This document shows positions 11,831-24,322 of a stretch of 64,000 nt of DNA, in pieces; within the stretch, counting starts at the first letter, position 1; the number at the start of each line of letters is the position of its first letter. The notes under the pieces were generated by a model, which was not told where the DNA came from, made no database searches, and saw only the letters and a list, made by a program, of their open reading frames with translations. This DNA comes from Sipunculus nudus (Eukaryota; Annelida; Sipuncula; Golfingiida; Sipunculidae). The stretch is taken from contig CM049315.1 of NCBI GenBank assembly GCA_026874595.1, forward strand, positions 73,544,401-73,608,400. Direction: 5' to 3'. The position numbers and the translations under genes were made by a program.

Positions 11831-13080
11831 AAACATTTATGGTTAAACCCTAGATTCCCTTTATCGTTAATCTCACATACTGTACTATTTGGCAATATTT
11901 TCTCCATTTTATTTTTTAATCCTTGTCACTCACAACCGCATCCCCTTATATTTACTTTTAATCGGGAAGATTATAAGTTCCTTTTTAACTGTCATGTACT
12001 TACAGTTTTCTAATGTTTCTGGGAAGGCAGGTCTCTTCTCTAACTTTCCCGTCCAGAACTAGTATTTGATTCCTCATCAGGGCTAGTTTCACCTGTTGTC
12101 TAATCTGAAGTTCAGAAAATGCAGGCCAACAAAAAGTTGCTGCGCTAGCGTGGGTACAAGGTTTTTCAATGAATTGAGAAAACGGGTGTATATACTATAG
12201 AGAATAGATGCTTAGGTGCACGGTTCTCTGCTCTGATTCAGTATCTAGCCATCTAGTTAATTGATTATTCCATCCGAGAAACGTGACATTGATCTGAAAA
12301 TGAGAAACCTAAGACAACTGAACAGAGCTGCTAAGTGCCTTAAACATTAAACAGTTATATAAATGGAAACAATATCCAGCGTGAACCCCTGACATTCACC
12401 TTAAAGCTATACTAGTTGTTGGCCATTTTCTTGAAATAATCAGACTTGTTTCATTGCATTGAAAATTAAAACCTAACAAACAAATCATACGTAGAAATAC
12501 AACAGTGAATCACATATAACAATCGAAGAAATACATAATTGTGGTAGTAATAGGGATCTGCAGTAAGGTATGCGATTTGTATGGTGTTTACTGGGTTTTT
12601 AAAGAAAGGCAGAAAGGCATTATTGGACCTTGAACTGTAAAATGGGGAAAACATGTGGACTGTATAGAAAGAAAGTTTAATATTATTTATTTCAACCTGT
12701 TTTCATATCAATATATTTTCAACTTCGGTGAACGTAGGTGTCAGTACAAGGAAAGCTTCATTTTAATCTTAGGCGTCAGAGTCTAAAAACACAGTGCAAG
12801 CTGGGTCGTGTTCATTTATTTTAACAATGATCACCTCAAGATCACCTCAAGATCCAATAGTTGCAGATTCTCCTTCATTTCACAATCGCTTATTATGGTT
12901 TTAAAACATGAAAATTATAGCCAACTGTTGCATGGCAACTTAGTCGTGACATAAAATAATATAAGGTCTAGAATTAAGATATCGTAAATGTCATGAACAG
13001 CTCACCTATACACATGTATGAATGCATTTACACTCAAACAGAAGGGGCGCAGGTGTACAAGATTTTCATTTATTTATGAA
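11831..13080. other. No gene seen
   Basis: AT-rich spacer. Short frames at 11819-12013 (+) and 12466-12654 (-) show no recognisable motif, no paired splice sites and no similarity to the surrounding family. I treat them as chance frames. Confidence 0.5.
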
Positions 13081-13103
13081 TAACCGTTAACACCAATTTT
13101 GTT

Positions 13104-13900
13104 TCATATGTCGTAACCAGCTTTCAATGTTCCAGTTGACGAATCAGTGACAAATATAACCCCAAATTTCTGAAATATAACCCATAATAATTCCTTTTTT
13201 TCTATCTGACATATTTGTAAACAATATTTGTGGAAATTCTGCAAGAGTGGCCAAAGATCTTACTTGCCAGTCTCCTAAGTGAATCCGTTGATTATCTTTT
13301 CCTCATAATCAAGTACTTAGATGGTAACTTACCCATACAGATCGACGTGGTCATTATGCAAAAATGTCAGACTTTCTTATTTTTGTTAATAAGCTATTAT
13401 TCGATTTGTATTTAGACATTATTAGGAAAGCAACCTCAATGTGTTTTAGACTGGTGTAAATGCCAAGAGGTTATATTTTTAAATAAAAGGATATTCGTCA
13501 TGTATTTGGTTTGTGTTATCTGAATACTCTAATAAATCTTCGAATATTTTTTTTGTTCGTTACAACATATGCCTCACATACTGTACATACATTGATCTTT
13601 AACAAATAGTTCATTTATAATTATAATTCAGAAATCACACCTTGATATTATTTAGTTAATTGACGATAGATCAACGTCCTCTTACCTTATGCCTTGGTAA
13701 AAGCTGAAATTGGAGGCATTAAAAATGCCACAGGTAAATAATCATTTTCAGCAACCATGGCAATATCATGATTTATAATATAAGATAATTTAATACTTTT
13801 GTAAAGCGCGACAAGAAAGGAAGCGTCCTTAGGAACTCCACATACTTTATTTTCGATGACTGTTAGCATAACTGTCATTTCAGGGGAAACTTTCATCTTT
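13104..13900 (-). pseudogene. Small secreted NTF2-like gene, broken copy D (exons 2-4)
   Basis: Exon 2 ends at 13686 with LPVAFLMPPISAFTKA, then TAA and G, before a GTAAG donor. The distance from the TC(A/T) of the SP-equivalent position to the donor is 22 nt, as in four other copies, but the penultimate codon is a stop here. Exon 3 (ending 13264, donor GTAAG) aligns with copy B exon 3 (VTI, then ING and ETGK) and has in-frame stops. Exon 4 (13169-13104) reads FGVIFVTDSSTGTLKAGYDI and TGA, matching copy B's exon 4. No leader exon was found where copies B and C predict one. It is clearly non-functional. Confidence 0.42.
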
Positions 13901-14880
13901 ATATCAACGATCCTTAAGCCACTTTCTATACTGTTGTCGATTTGTGTAAAATAGCATATATTTCAGAGCGCTTTCTTCCGTATTTGTATCACGATTATGA
14001 AATACTTATATCAAGTATAGTAAATACTTATATCACATAAAATCTCTCATTTGCCAACTCGGCCTTCTTCTTATATTTCTTAGTCAACTTGAAATCTAAT
14101 CTGCTGACCATCAAAAAAATAATGATCCAATAAGCTGTTTTGTAAGAAATTATATTCAAAGATTTTCTTTATAATTTGAACAAAAAATCTATGTAAACTA
14201 GGCAACTAAGTAACCGTTCCATTCCTATGGGTTTTGTGCTTTTGTAACAATGCCGATACAGAGGCAGAACGTATTCTAAACAAGATAAGAACACACATAT
14301 CTTCCAACAAACGGCAGGAGCTGACACCAGAAATACATTTGATTTTGAAAACGTTTCACAAATTCGAATTTATTTATTTATTTATTTTTTTTTTTTTGGT
14401 ATTCTACTATTGATTTGCACAGACTCTTAATTTACAACACAGGGGAAACCCATAAAGATGCATTCGCTCCTCGAGACCACTGTGTTAAATTCTGGATGAT
14501 TTACACGATCAGTCACCACCTATCAAGCACCTTATATGTGAATCAATTACCAAACTGTGGAGGTAGAGGTACACTGATTACTTTATCATTCAGAATTTTT
14601 AGTTTCGCTTGAAACTATTTAAATTACTGAGTCATTTACTAGTGTTTTTGTAAACATTCTTTCGAAATTGATAAAAACGCTGATGGGCGTATATACGATC
14701 GACCAGAACGACAGATTGTGGGTTCAATATTCATGAATATGCATTGTTATGGATATCACATGAGACTATATATATAGGTGTGAACTGCTGAGAACGAGGG
14801 TGTGATGTCCACTTGGTCCTAGGGCCATAACACCTGCCAGAGATGTTATGCAAAGAAAGGATATCATAACCCTGTTCGGC
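13901..14880. other. Intron-like sequence of copy D
   Basis: Blocks at 14090-14470 match 6040-6380 (copy B), and 14410-14550 matches 10930-11100 (copy C). They share 'attgatttgc', 'acacaggggaaaccc' and 'accttatatgtgaatca'. No preserved exon is visible. Confidence 0.4.
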
Positions 14881-14934
14881 CTAATTAGCTAATTAGGCCT
14901 ATAGCCATTGAAGACTTCAAGGAAACATGCGCGC

Positions 14935-14957
14935 AAACACACACATACACACGCACT

Positions 14958-15050
<93 letters not shown>

Positions 15051-15069
15051 CAAGAGAGAGAGAGAGAGA
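14935..15069. repeat. Compound microsatellite (AC)n(AT)n(GA)n
   Basis: An interrupted AC tract at 14935-14988 runs into about thirty AT dinucleotides (14989-15048) and then GA repeats to 15069. The long open frames across it on both strands are products of the repeat. Confidence 0.95.
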
Positions 15070-15259
15070 ACCGGGACCGGGAAAGTCCAGCGGCTCACGC
15101 AATATCGGCTCGGATCGACCATTGATATATTAGTGGAAATAATAAATGGAGATTTATACACGTCACAGTTATATTATTGTATGATCACCTTTCTAATGCC
15201 ACTTTCTCGATCTGGTGGCACACGCGAGGGTTTGTGTCTCATTCAGGTTTACGATTGCT

Positions 15260-16730
15260 TTAACACATTCGCTGCGAATGACGTGAATACCCGTCATTTA
15301 TTATGATTCCCCCAGTGCCAAGCACGTGTATACACGTCATTTATTTATAAGCCATTTTCAGCAGGAATTCTCATAAATTTATCAATTAAATCTTTGCAGA
15401 TGAGTAGTAGTCCATTTATAAAATAGTCTCGCAGTATGAAAATGGATGATTTGCTATTCAACAGTGCGCTGCATCATTCGAAGGCAGGAAAGATATTTAG
15501 TAGGTGACAAAATCCTCAGCTCCGGTCAATTGCCGTGAAATAACTTTACGACGCGCTTCAGTTTGAAGTCGATTCCTTGTAAGAATACTACTTTGAATCA
15601 AACGAAAAGGATGATCGTAAAAATATGTAGCTACTTTTATTTTAGAGCATGTTTTGGCCACTTATTTACGACAGAACCAGTTGGGAGGCCGAGGTGTGAT
15701 AGATCGCAAGTGTGAACTCAAGATAGCGAGGCGTGAGGTCGTTCAGGTTTATTGCCCCGCGAGGACAGGGTATTGCGCAATCAACAACAAAGGGCGCGTG
15801 CCACATGATTGCCACACAGATCGGCAGTGTAATTAGAACGCGGTTGCAAATGATTATTTCGGCTTATTTTTTGTTCCTTATTTACTTATATATAGATATA
15901 TGCATATATTAGGAACTTCACAAACAAGTGCTCGTAAATTGCAAAACTGAAATAATCTCCGTGTTTCGTGTGACTGTTACAATGACGAGGTGAATTGCAT
16001 CAAGGCTCAAGCATGTCGGTTTATATATAAACAGTCTATGACTGTTTGAAAATTACATGTGTAAATAAAAATTATATATTTTTTTATAAGTATATTGATT
16101 GGTATCGCTGTGTTCGTTATGAAAGTGTTAAAAATGTATGTTTTAACACTAAAACTTCATGTTTGTAAAATCAAAAACACAAAAAAATTAAAACACCACA
16201 CGGGCTCGAACTCACGCGGTTAGCCGTATTGCACGTGGGAACCACCTGTTCTAACCACTGTGCCATTCTAACTCTGTTTACACACTGTGTTTATGGTAAT
16301 ATTACAAAAATGGACATATCGCGCGTGCCCGACAAAACAGTACAGGTATAAAATTTATTTTGGTCAAACATAGGCCTATATTTGTCAGTGCCTCTCATTC
16401 ATTTGACTCTTCCCAATTCGGCATTCGCGCCAACATACACATTTTCATTTAGTTAATTATTTACAATTAATATAGATCTTTATTTAAATCAGTTGTTAGC
16501 TTTATGCTGGTGTCAACGTAGACTCTATGAGACCAGTCCACCGGAGCCATGCTTTGACTACGCCTACTATCGGTCATTTGGCCCATTGCCCAACTTCATC
16601 CGAGGTCACACCTTCTTATCAGGTAATTAACACCTAGTCTTGGCACCACTACAGCTCTCGGGGCTGCTGGGGTCCCTGTGTATGGCCCTGGCACTGGAGG
16701 TGAACATGGGCTTGGCAGTGAATGTGTTAA
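15260..16730. mobile_element. piggyBac-like non-autonomous element with TTAA ends
   Basis: The left end reads TTAACACATTCGCTGCGAA (15260-15278). The reverse complement of the right end (16712-16730) reads TTAACACATTCACTGCCAA. TTAA target duplication plus ends of the CNCATTCGCTGC type is characteristic of piggyBac transposons and their deletion derivatives. Directly inside the left end are several ACGTCATTTAT-type repeats, common as subterminal motifs of such elements. There is no transposase frame in the 1.47 kb. A tRNA-like fragment lies inside near 16195-16280. Confidence 0.5.
16190..16285 (-). repeat. tRNA-derived SINE-like fragment
   Basis: On the minus strand a box A-like TGGCACAGTGGTTAGAACAG is followed about 40 nt later by a box B-like GAGTTCGAGCCC, the internal promoter layout of a tRNA. 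The D and T stems do not pair well, so this is not a working tRNA gene. A SINE head or tRNA pseudogene is more likely. Confidence 0.4.
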
Positions 16731-16739
16731 ACGTTTCTG

Positions 16740-18060
16740 TTGCACGTGCTGCTTAATGGCTCCGGGGTTGTATAGTTGGTCTGTATTACGCGTCAAAATA
16801 CCGCTTGAGTTCGAATCTTTTTTATGCTTTTATTTTTCCTTCATTTTATGAAATTGTATTTTAACTGCAAAAAATATATTTTGAATTTCACAACGAACAA
16901 AATGGTTCTACCAATCAATATAATTCTAAAAATTGTATTATCATATTTTATACATAGTCACAGACTTGTCTTTATACCGAGGCGATAGCCTGATGAAATG
17001 TACCTAGTCACTGTCATCGTCAAAGGAAGCCGGGAATTGCGAGAGATCCTAGTGTAACCTAATATGATAAACTCTACATTATATGAAATTATATTGCATA
17101 ATCAATTGACTGAAAGTCATACGTCGGGTCTGCCTGGGATTGCAGGAATAGGGCAAACATGTTTCTGCAAGTGATCGTCCGAGTTTGCTTTCAAATTTTT
17201 ACAATTTACATGCTTTTGTTGGTGAAGGTACTTACACATGTATATTGCTATATATAAATATATAAGAAACGTGAAAAAAGCCACACCAATATTTTGCAGC
17301 CGGGTTCTGTTTACTCTTTCGATCTGTGTGTCATTGTCACTCATGGGGCACGCACTCTTTGTTGTTAGTTGCTCATTAGGCTCTCCTCGCGTGGCAATAA
17401 ACCTGAACGACTTCACACCTAAGGTGCGATCAATCACACCTCGGTCTCACCACCGGGTTTACCAAAAGTAGACATATGTTTTTTTTTACCGTCATCGTTT
17501 TCGTTTGATTCTAAGGAATACTCCTACACGGAATCACACTAAAGCGGGTCATGAACTTATTTCACGGCAAACGACGGCAGCAGTGGATGTTTTCACGCTC
17601 CCCACATCTTTCCTCCTTCCGAATAATCTAGCCCATTGATGAAATACAAATTTTTCCATTACATCCCACGACACTTATTTGTAAATGAACAACTACGCAT
17701 CTGGGAAGAGTTAACTGATAAACTGATAAATTTTAAAGACTTGTTACTTAAAAAATTGCTGTTAAATACATGGCAATTATACCCGTCATAGGCGGGAATC
17801 AGAAAATATGACGAGTGTAGCCATCATAGACAATGAACGTGTTTACATCTGAAAGCAGAGGACTTTATCATTATCGGACAGAAGCTTAATAGCAGTGTCC
17901 TTATATCTTCTTATATGTTATATCTTTATATGAAAAGACTTGTAGGAGAGATTTCAATTATGGACATGTCACAATTTTGGGGGTGCCGCTGGCAAGTTCA
18001 ATGGTAAACATACCTTGTGTTCAGTGAATCCTGTATTTATTAAACACTGCGACAAAAATA
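16740..18060. other. No gene seen
   Basis: Overlapping frames at 17117-17471 on both strands show no recognised motif or splice-site pair. The remainder is AT-rich spacer downstream (minus sense) of the intact family copy. Confidence 0.5.
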
Positions 18061-18144
18061 AGCTTGTTAATATTTTTTTCAACTGTTAAACAACTACATT
18101 TGAAGAAACCTCTTTATTTAGGACGCTTCGTTTTCACCGTTATT

Positions 18145-19421
18145 TTACTGCGAACTCCACAGGTCATATTCAACTTTCCACTGTCCATCTTTCGGGTCTA
18201 TACTCCACACTGTTATATCTCTGAAAAAAAGGAACATCCTTTACTTTCTGCATTAGACGAAATATTGCTCTAACGGTAAGCCCCAGAGCCTGTCAGTACA
18301 GGGGAGTGAGTACAAGGATGTGAGACTGTCTCAGCTTAAGCCAAAGTCACAGCCGTGGGCTGCTTGTTTCACCGTGTATGGGCAAATATAAAGTAAAGAT
18401 TACTTCATACCTTGTGTTCAGTGAATCCTGTATTTATTCAATACTGCGACAAAAAATAAGCTTGTTTATATTTATTCAAATGTTAATAAAGTACATTTGA
18501 AGAAACCTCTTTATTTAAAACGTTTCGTTTATAACGCTAATTTACCGCGAAATCCGCGGTCATATTCTAATTTCCACTGTCCATCTTTCGAGTCTATAAT
18601 CAACACAGTTATATCTCTGAAAAAGAGGGACATTGTTAAACCCTTCACCAGATTGTTAAACCCATTACCTTCCTCTCCCACTGAGGGTTCCTCTTGCTCG
18701 GTAATGGTTGATCTTCACGGCTTTATCATTGTAGAAGTATATGTAACCATCGCTCAGCTGAATCGTATGCATGCCTCTATTTCTAATCTGATTGAGAAAT
18801 CGTGATCGGCTAGCTGTAGAAAATATTATACGTGTGTATCAGATAATATACATAATGTATATGATGTTCATATTTTACGGCTTTCACTTTTAATTGTGGA
18901 GTGAAAAGAATGTGAACACAAAAATAACAGATACTTAGAGATAAAAAAAAACCTCTTACACTTGTCCCCGATCATTGGTGAACCAGCTGGCATTGAAAAG
19001 GCTTCAGGATTGTAGTATTGCTCCACGATCCACTTCGTATTATTTTCAGCATATTTCTTAGACCAAAGGTGCTCCTTTTCTTGAATCTTTAGCCGGATCA
19101 CTGCTATTATATGAGCAATAAATTGTAAGTGGTGTTGAAATAACGACAGAAAGGAGAATTATATTTTAATTTCATATAAAATTGGGTTTTCAACATTACA
19201 CTCATGTACTTGCGAACAAGTACATGTACATGTACACTAAATACTTGAGAACAAGTACATTAAATTAAATAAGAGAAAAACGTCTATTAATTCATGAATG
19301 TAGTATTGGTCTCATTGGTATAACTCTAACCGCTGGTCTGCCGAATAAGTCCTTCGGTATTCTCGCCATATAGAAGTGCCACAATTTGCATCAGTAGTGG
19401 AAGGAAAGCTCTAATTGCCAT
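18145..19421 (-). CDS. Small secreted NTF2-like (SnoaL/DUF4440-type) protein, complete copy
   Basis: Minus-strand join of 19421-19331, 19100-18960, 18813-18669 and 18220-18145. All junctions are GT-AG and in phase (1, 1, 2), giving 150 residues and a stop. Exon 1 is a leader, MAIRAFLPLLMQIVALLYG. Exon 2 gives the family's N-terminal helix and the strand-turn YYNPEAFSMPAGSPMIGD. Exon 3 gives RFLNQIRNRGMHTIQLSDG and later HYRARGTLSGRGR. The last exon ends DPKDGQWKVEYDLWSSQ. This order (helix, then A.xxPxxxPxxG, helix, GxY strand, DGxWKxxxDxWxS) is that of SnoaL/DUF4440 NTF2-like domains, usually about 130-150 residues. An upstream in-frame ATG exists at 19577, but the leader favours 19421. A second candidate last exon at 18616-18529 would give 154 residues. 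Ligand or reaction is unknown. Confidence 0.5.
18529..18616 (-). other. Duplicated alternative last exon of the NTF2-like gene
   Basis: A 398-bp tandem duplication (about 18008-18250 and 18408-18630) copied the last exon. Both copies follow a pyrimidine-rich TTTTTCAG acceptor and begin AGATATAAC. Both keep frame when joined to exon 3 (split AG/A Arg codon). This proximal copy reads DITVLIIDSKDGQWKLEYDR, then GFRGKLAL and TAA. The distal copy reads DITVWSIDPKDGQWKVEYDL, then WSSQ and TAA. Only the distal one keeps the family's terminal Trp-Ser. They could be mutually exclusive exons, or the proximal one could be dead. Confidence 0.45.
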
Positions 19422-21518
19422 GCTTGTAGATTTTTCACAAAATTTGGAAACAATTTTTGTGGTCAAACTATATCTAGTAGTCTTCCGTATACACAGGCTG
19501 CAGTGGCGCACTAACATACAATGGCAACTGACACTCTCAATATTTTTTTTCAACATAACATAACCTGTTAACGCCAAAGTTTATTACCCAGGTTACATTT
19601 GTTCAACCGTGAAGGTGAATTTAATTATCAATTTGTGACAGGGTTTATTATAGCAGCCCAATATTGCAACATATGTACATGTGATCACCGAAAACTGATT
19701 AATACTTTGGTGACGATGACGAAGCCTTGGCCGCTTGGTGCTAAATATATTGAATGTGTTGGAGGGAAACTAATTTCATATGTATTAATCAAGGGTTGTT
19801 CATATCAGTTTTTATCTGAAGAGGAGGCTTTGAAAAGAATAAATATCGTAACCCGCATTTAAGGCTTAGGAACTTGTGAGCTTTTTCATAGTTTTCCCCC
19901 ATATGACTAAATAATCCAATGAAAGGGGAATATTGCTGAATTTTCAACACTTAATGCCTCAGCCTGCTTAATTTCTCAAACCAATGAAATAACTAATCGG
20001 ATTGACCTTTGAGTATTAGGGTTATTTAACATAGGTTATTAGAAATTCAACTCAAGACTTTCCAAAGAAATATTTATACACCCGATTTTTAACGAATATT
20101 ATTCTAGTTGATTTAGGCATTGACATAAAGACATGCATTTCATAGTTCATAAATCCAGGAACTAGCTTCCCAATAATTTGCATCATGAAGCAGCCCACGG
20201 GTACTTGGCCACTCTCTCTCAATATGTGGGATCTTTAAATCGGGCATATATATTTTTCTTGTAATCCTGTATCGCACAATATTAATGAAAATTTAAGATG
20301 AAGATATATGCAAATGATTTTGACATAACATATGATATTGACTAGAGTCGGGTCCAGAGTAAAGTTCAGGAAGATAAAGTTCAGGATTGTTGAGGTATAA
20401 CATTGAGGTATTTGTCGTATGCCAAAGACTAAATACTAAATTTCAAATAATATATATTTTAATTGGCTTATTCCAGACGCCTTATAGGGTGTTTTTTATA
20501 CCGTACAAATTAATATAGAAGCTGTAACGTTTATAGTATAAAAAGTTAAAATTATTTTTACAATAAGGCTAAGCCTGCTAGAAAGAACTAGATTATTACC
20601 TTACCTTGAATTAACCAATTATATTATTAAGTTGGCCAGGTTCTTTCGAGTTCGCTATTTTTATTATGTGTTGACAATAGAGGTTCGTATATTATGAAGA
20701 ATTTCTCTTCCAGGCAGGGATTACAGGATGTAAGTTGCTGAGTATGGTTTTGCTGTGCTTATAATCTTCTACCTATGGAAGGCCCATTTCATATATTGAT
20801 CAATGATGAAAAATTTCATGGTATATTTATAGGTTAAAATCTCCCTAACATTATGAATTTAATGTATGCAATTTTAGTGATACAGTGGGAAGACTTCAAC
20901 AGCAAATCAATAAGTAACTGGAATTTTGTTTACTCTGTATGGTATGAGGGTATATTAGCAAAAGACAAAAGTCATGGTTTTTGACACGGGAGACCATTAG
21001 GAAACACTGAAAAATGGTATTATCAACAGAATCTGGAGAGGATGTGTCAGTACAGTATAAATGATTGCTATAACAAAATTGAAGATGAATTTCATGTTGT
21101 ATTTGAATGACATCGATATAGAGACTTTTGTGACAAATATACTGAAAAAATTTCTGCAAATACTAAATGAACATGACTTTGTATATTCATTTACCAAAGA
21201 AAAAATGTTTTAAATAAACAGATTAGTCGCCTATACATTTTGTGCATTTCTTAACGCAGCGTAACATTTTATATAGTAAACTATTATGCAACATTTAATT
21301 TCTTGTTATCTGTGTATATGTACATGTGGCATGTTACGCTCATGTGGATATGAAAGCACACAAAGCTATGGAAGATTCTGTGCCTCTGAGCGTCCTGGAG
21401 ATTTTTATTCAGGCAATGTCTATGAATACAAAATATTATGTAAAACTATGAGAGTAATACATTTTTAAGACAACATTGATAAAAAATTATGAAAACGTGT
21501 TTAGCAATGAATACCTAC
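19422..21518. other. Spacer and probable introns between family copies
   Basis: A minus-strand frame at about 21130-20900 after a TTTTTTCAG site (YICHKSLYIDVIQIQHEIHL, then LQFCYSNHLYCTDTSSPDSV) lies where exon 2 of copy G is expected and has a weak Y.N..(8)SP pattern. It is too diverged to call. A plus-strand frame at 19599-19862 has no recognisable motif. Nothing else is visible. Confidence 0.3.
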
Positions 21519-21594
21519 TCTTTTCATTGGTATTGTCACACCTTATTGGTATTGGCATAGCCAGAAGAATCAGAAAAATCGCCTTGATCAACAT
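21519..21594 (-). other. Signal-peptide exon, copy G of the secreted family
   Basis: The ATG at 21594 opens MLIKAIFLILLAMPIPIRC, then DNTNEK and one extra base before an AGA/GTAGGT donor. The leader resembles copy B (VVPLILLAILMPIRC). The exon ends in phase 1, like the leader exon of the complete copy at 19.3 kb. No certain second exon follows. Confidence 0.42.
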
Positions 21595-21649
21595 CACTGG
21601 TGGTCCGAGCGTTCCCAATACAACCTGTGCATAGTAAAAGTAGAGGTGT

Positions 21650-23230
21650 TGCAAAACCCATACATAGCTAATTCAATATAACACAATGCAGATGAGCCAA
21701 TTACCCAACAATTTGAACGGTATTTTGTTTCTACTTCAAGTTTTTTATGATTAGTTTTTTTAAAATCCGCTAAACACCCCTAGCGAACCAGTTAATTAAC
21801 ATTGTAATAGTATGACAGAAATAAAATATTTCCGTTTCAAAGAGATTTTCATATTTGAATGTGTGGACCACCAACTACCCTTATATAATACCAAACAAGC
21901 ATCAATATAGAATTTGGCAGTGTGTTCAAATTACGGTGTTACTGGCCCTTGTATCCGTTTGTCACTGATGCCACCTTGATTTGTTAAACCAAGATATAGA
22001 GGATGAAAGGATGGTAAAGAGAATTTATCCATCTGTGCGATAGGAGGACCAGAAAGAACTGATGGGTTGTTTGTGTTACAAACGCTCAAAATTAGAGTTG
22101 ATAAGCCACTAATGATATGTGCTCAGCCTTTGATTTTTTTAAACAATTAAATTAGGGATTTTAGTAATTCATAGTTTATGTTCTAGTTGGATTAGGCCTT
22201 ATATCATCATCAACGGCAATAAAGTCAATAAATACTGCTCAATATACTTTTTTGTTGTAAATTTGGTCAACATATTAAATACTAGTTTTAATTACTACTT
22301 TACATGAGTAGGAATAAGCTTGTGTGTACTCTACCTTGTCGTATCAACGTAATCCAATCCCTGGTTTCACACAACTGATCGCGTGTGTGTCTTCCAAAGG
22401 ACAGATGTAAGACTGACTGCAGACTGAATGCTTTGCGGACATCCTTTTTGCACCTGAATACTATTGAAGCAGGATTACTAGCCACGCGTCAGCTGGAACC
22501 CGGCTTCTAGTGCCTGGCGGCGTGCCAAAATGCCACGCTGCGCTAACACGCTTGGGTCAAAGTGTTTTCCAGTTGTCCTATGTCAAACCTTGCATTTTGA
22601 AATCAGCGCAATAAAATATTGAAAGTAAGGTCATTGTTCATTGTCATATTCTGATTTACACACCGGTTGTCATTCTATGGAAAATTTAAGAAAGGTTCTC
22701 AAGATGTTCTAAGACAGTTTTCAGCTTTTACTAAAAACAGTTTATAGTTGAAATATATTTTAGGTTATGTTTAACGGAAAAGTAGGAAATGATGCCCTAA
22801 CCCCAATTTAACCTGCAAGAAACGGGATATATCTGTGCTGTTGAATATGAGCGTTAAATACTTGTTTTCATGGTAAGCTTGGAATGACTCAATTGTTAAA
22901 AATATATATATCGGTCGTTTGGCAGATCACCAGGGTCCATATAAACTTGTGGCAACTTTTAATTTGATTCAGTGCAATGAAGTTGTGAATTATATTTGTA
23001 GTTTTGAAGTTTAAAGCGTAACTCCAAAATATTTGAATATGAATTTAACCATGTTCTTGCTCCAATGGAGGCTTTATTGTGTTAGAACTCCCATTAATGA
23101 TTTTTTTTTTATTATTTGCATTCCTCCAGCGTCTGCCCGCCCGTTTGATGGGGGTCATATTTTTGCCAAATAGTTCATGGTTGCAGGATCAACACACGGT
23201 GATGTTTAAATCTGGCAAATGGTCTCCAAT
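21650..23230. other. No gene seen
   Basis: A frame at 22485-22300 (-) ends near a GTAGAG donor-like site but has no recognised motif. The rest is AT-rich spacer. Confidence 0.45.
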
Positions 23231-23249
23231 GGTATCCGAATTCTTATTG

Positions 23250-23640
23250 ATGGACGATCATGTCATGAAACGTGAATGATGATTTATTAATATTCCTGCA
23301 AATATATATTTCGAATTTCTTCCCATGGCGTTTCTTTAAGTTCACATTTCTAATACATTGCATCACCTTCCAAATCCTCACAATTGACTGGCAACCGCAG
23401 TTTTCTGCAGCGGTTAGTGTAGCGAATGGTTGAGCAGAGCGTAACCGCTGCATATGGAGCATATTTTGGGTTTTCTATGTTTATGAAGTATGGCAGAGCG
23501 ACCATGCTGGTAACAACGAATGTCATCTCGAGTCCTTTGTGGACGTGACGAAGAAGATACCTTTTTATGCCGGGGCATGCCAGACACAGGAAAGCACAAT
23601 AAGTCGAACAATCTCGCTTTGTGAAAGTCTGATATAGTAA
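23250..23640 (-). pseudogene. Possible cytochrome c oxidase subunit 6C-like pseudogene
   Basis: In one minus-strand frame from about 23640 the sequence reads GIKRYLLRHVHKGLEMTFVV, then TSMVALPYFINIENPKYAPY, and continues to KLRLPVNCEDLEGDAMY before a TAG at about 23350. The pattern G(M/I)(R/K)xLLxRHxxK, a single hydrophobic helix, and then a basic Pro/Lys-Tyr-Ala stretch resembles the small inner-membrane COX6C subunit. An ATG-Pro-Arg start is present in the neighbouring frame (23580), implying a one-base shift. The acidic tail does not match COX6C. This is a weak homology call from pattern alone. Confidence 0.25.
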
Positions 23641-23977
23641 AAGTATAACTATCGTTAGATTGAACAGAACAAGTACCTATGTGCTTTACCAGGAAGGGGG
23701 ATATCTAATCCTGTGAAAGGAAGCAATGCATTATCCAAAGTTATCTAAGTAACATAATGATGAGGGTCTCCAGAAAACAATCTAAATTTGGCATGTCTCC
23801 ACCTAAGGAAAAAAGTTTGCTTTCTTCTAAATTTCATTAGCCATATTTAACTTTTAATTGACCCCATGATTCATATTCTCCTGCTTCTGAAACTTTTATT
23901 TAAAAAAGGACTTAATCCAAAGTTTCAAGTTGTAAGGTTCTGGCTCTATTTACGACGATAAATATGTTTGGCTATAC

Positions 23978-23979
<2 letters not shown>

Positions 23980-24008
<29 letters not shown>

Positions 24009-24055
24009 TGTATATATATGTATATTTGAGTATATTTATATATGTATATATTGTG
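23980..24055. repeat. TA-rich microsatellite
   Basis: Imperfect (TA)n with interspersed TG, roughly 75 bp. Confidence 0.85.
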
Positions 24056-24320
24056 ATCCTTAAGGGTTTCCAAACAAGGATGAAAATATAAATAAAAGGT
24101 GATGTTACCTCTTAATTCCAGTACACAGAGACTATGTCCTAGAAGGCGATGCCCTCAGATATGTTTTATTGACGCACAAATTAATCATGTTCAGAAGGAA
24201 ATTAAAGTTCACTAGATCATATAAATGTTAGCAAACATTGAGAGTCCAGCACCAGGATTATTCAAAGGTCATTTTTTTCAATATTTCAAGACGAACAATT
24301 TGTTTGAAGTAAATATATTT
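24040..24320. repeat. Ancient duplicate of 29510-29789
   Basis: The 24040-24320 and 29510-29789 blocks align over their length. Shared marks are 'gttacctc', 'agagactatgtcctagaagg', 'cgatgccctc' and 'cacaaattaatca'. In minus sense both contain an AG/GTAAC donor-like site in the same position (near 24113 and 29567), so an untranslated exon or other transcribed piece may have been copied. No open frame is conserved. Confidence 0.45.
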
Positions 24321-24322
24321 AT

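Noticed and set aside
14889-15306. Several long overlapping open frames on both strands
   Set aside because: They run through the AC/AT/GA microsatellite. The frames follow from the dinucleotide repeat.
16190-16285. Functional tRNA gene on the minus strand
   Set aside because: Box A and box B are present, but D and T stems do not pair and no acceptor stem can be formed.
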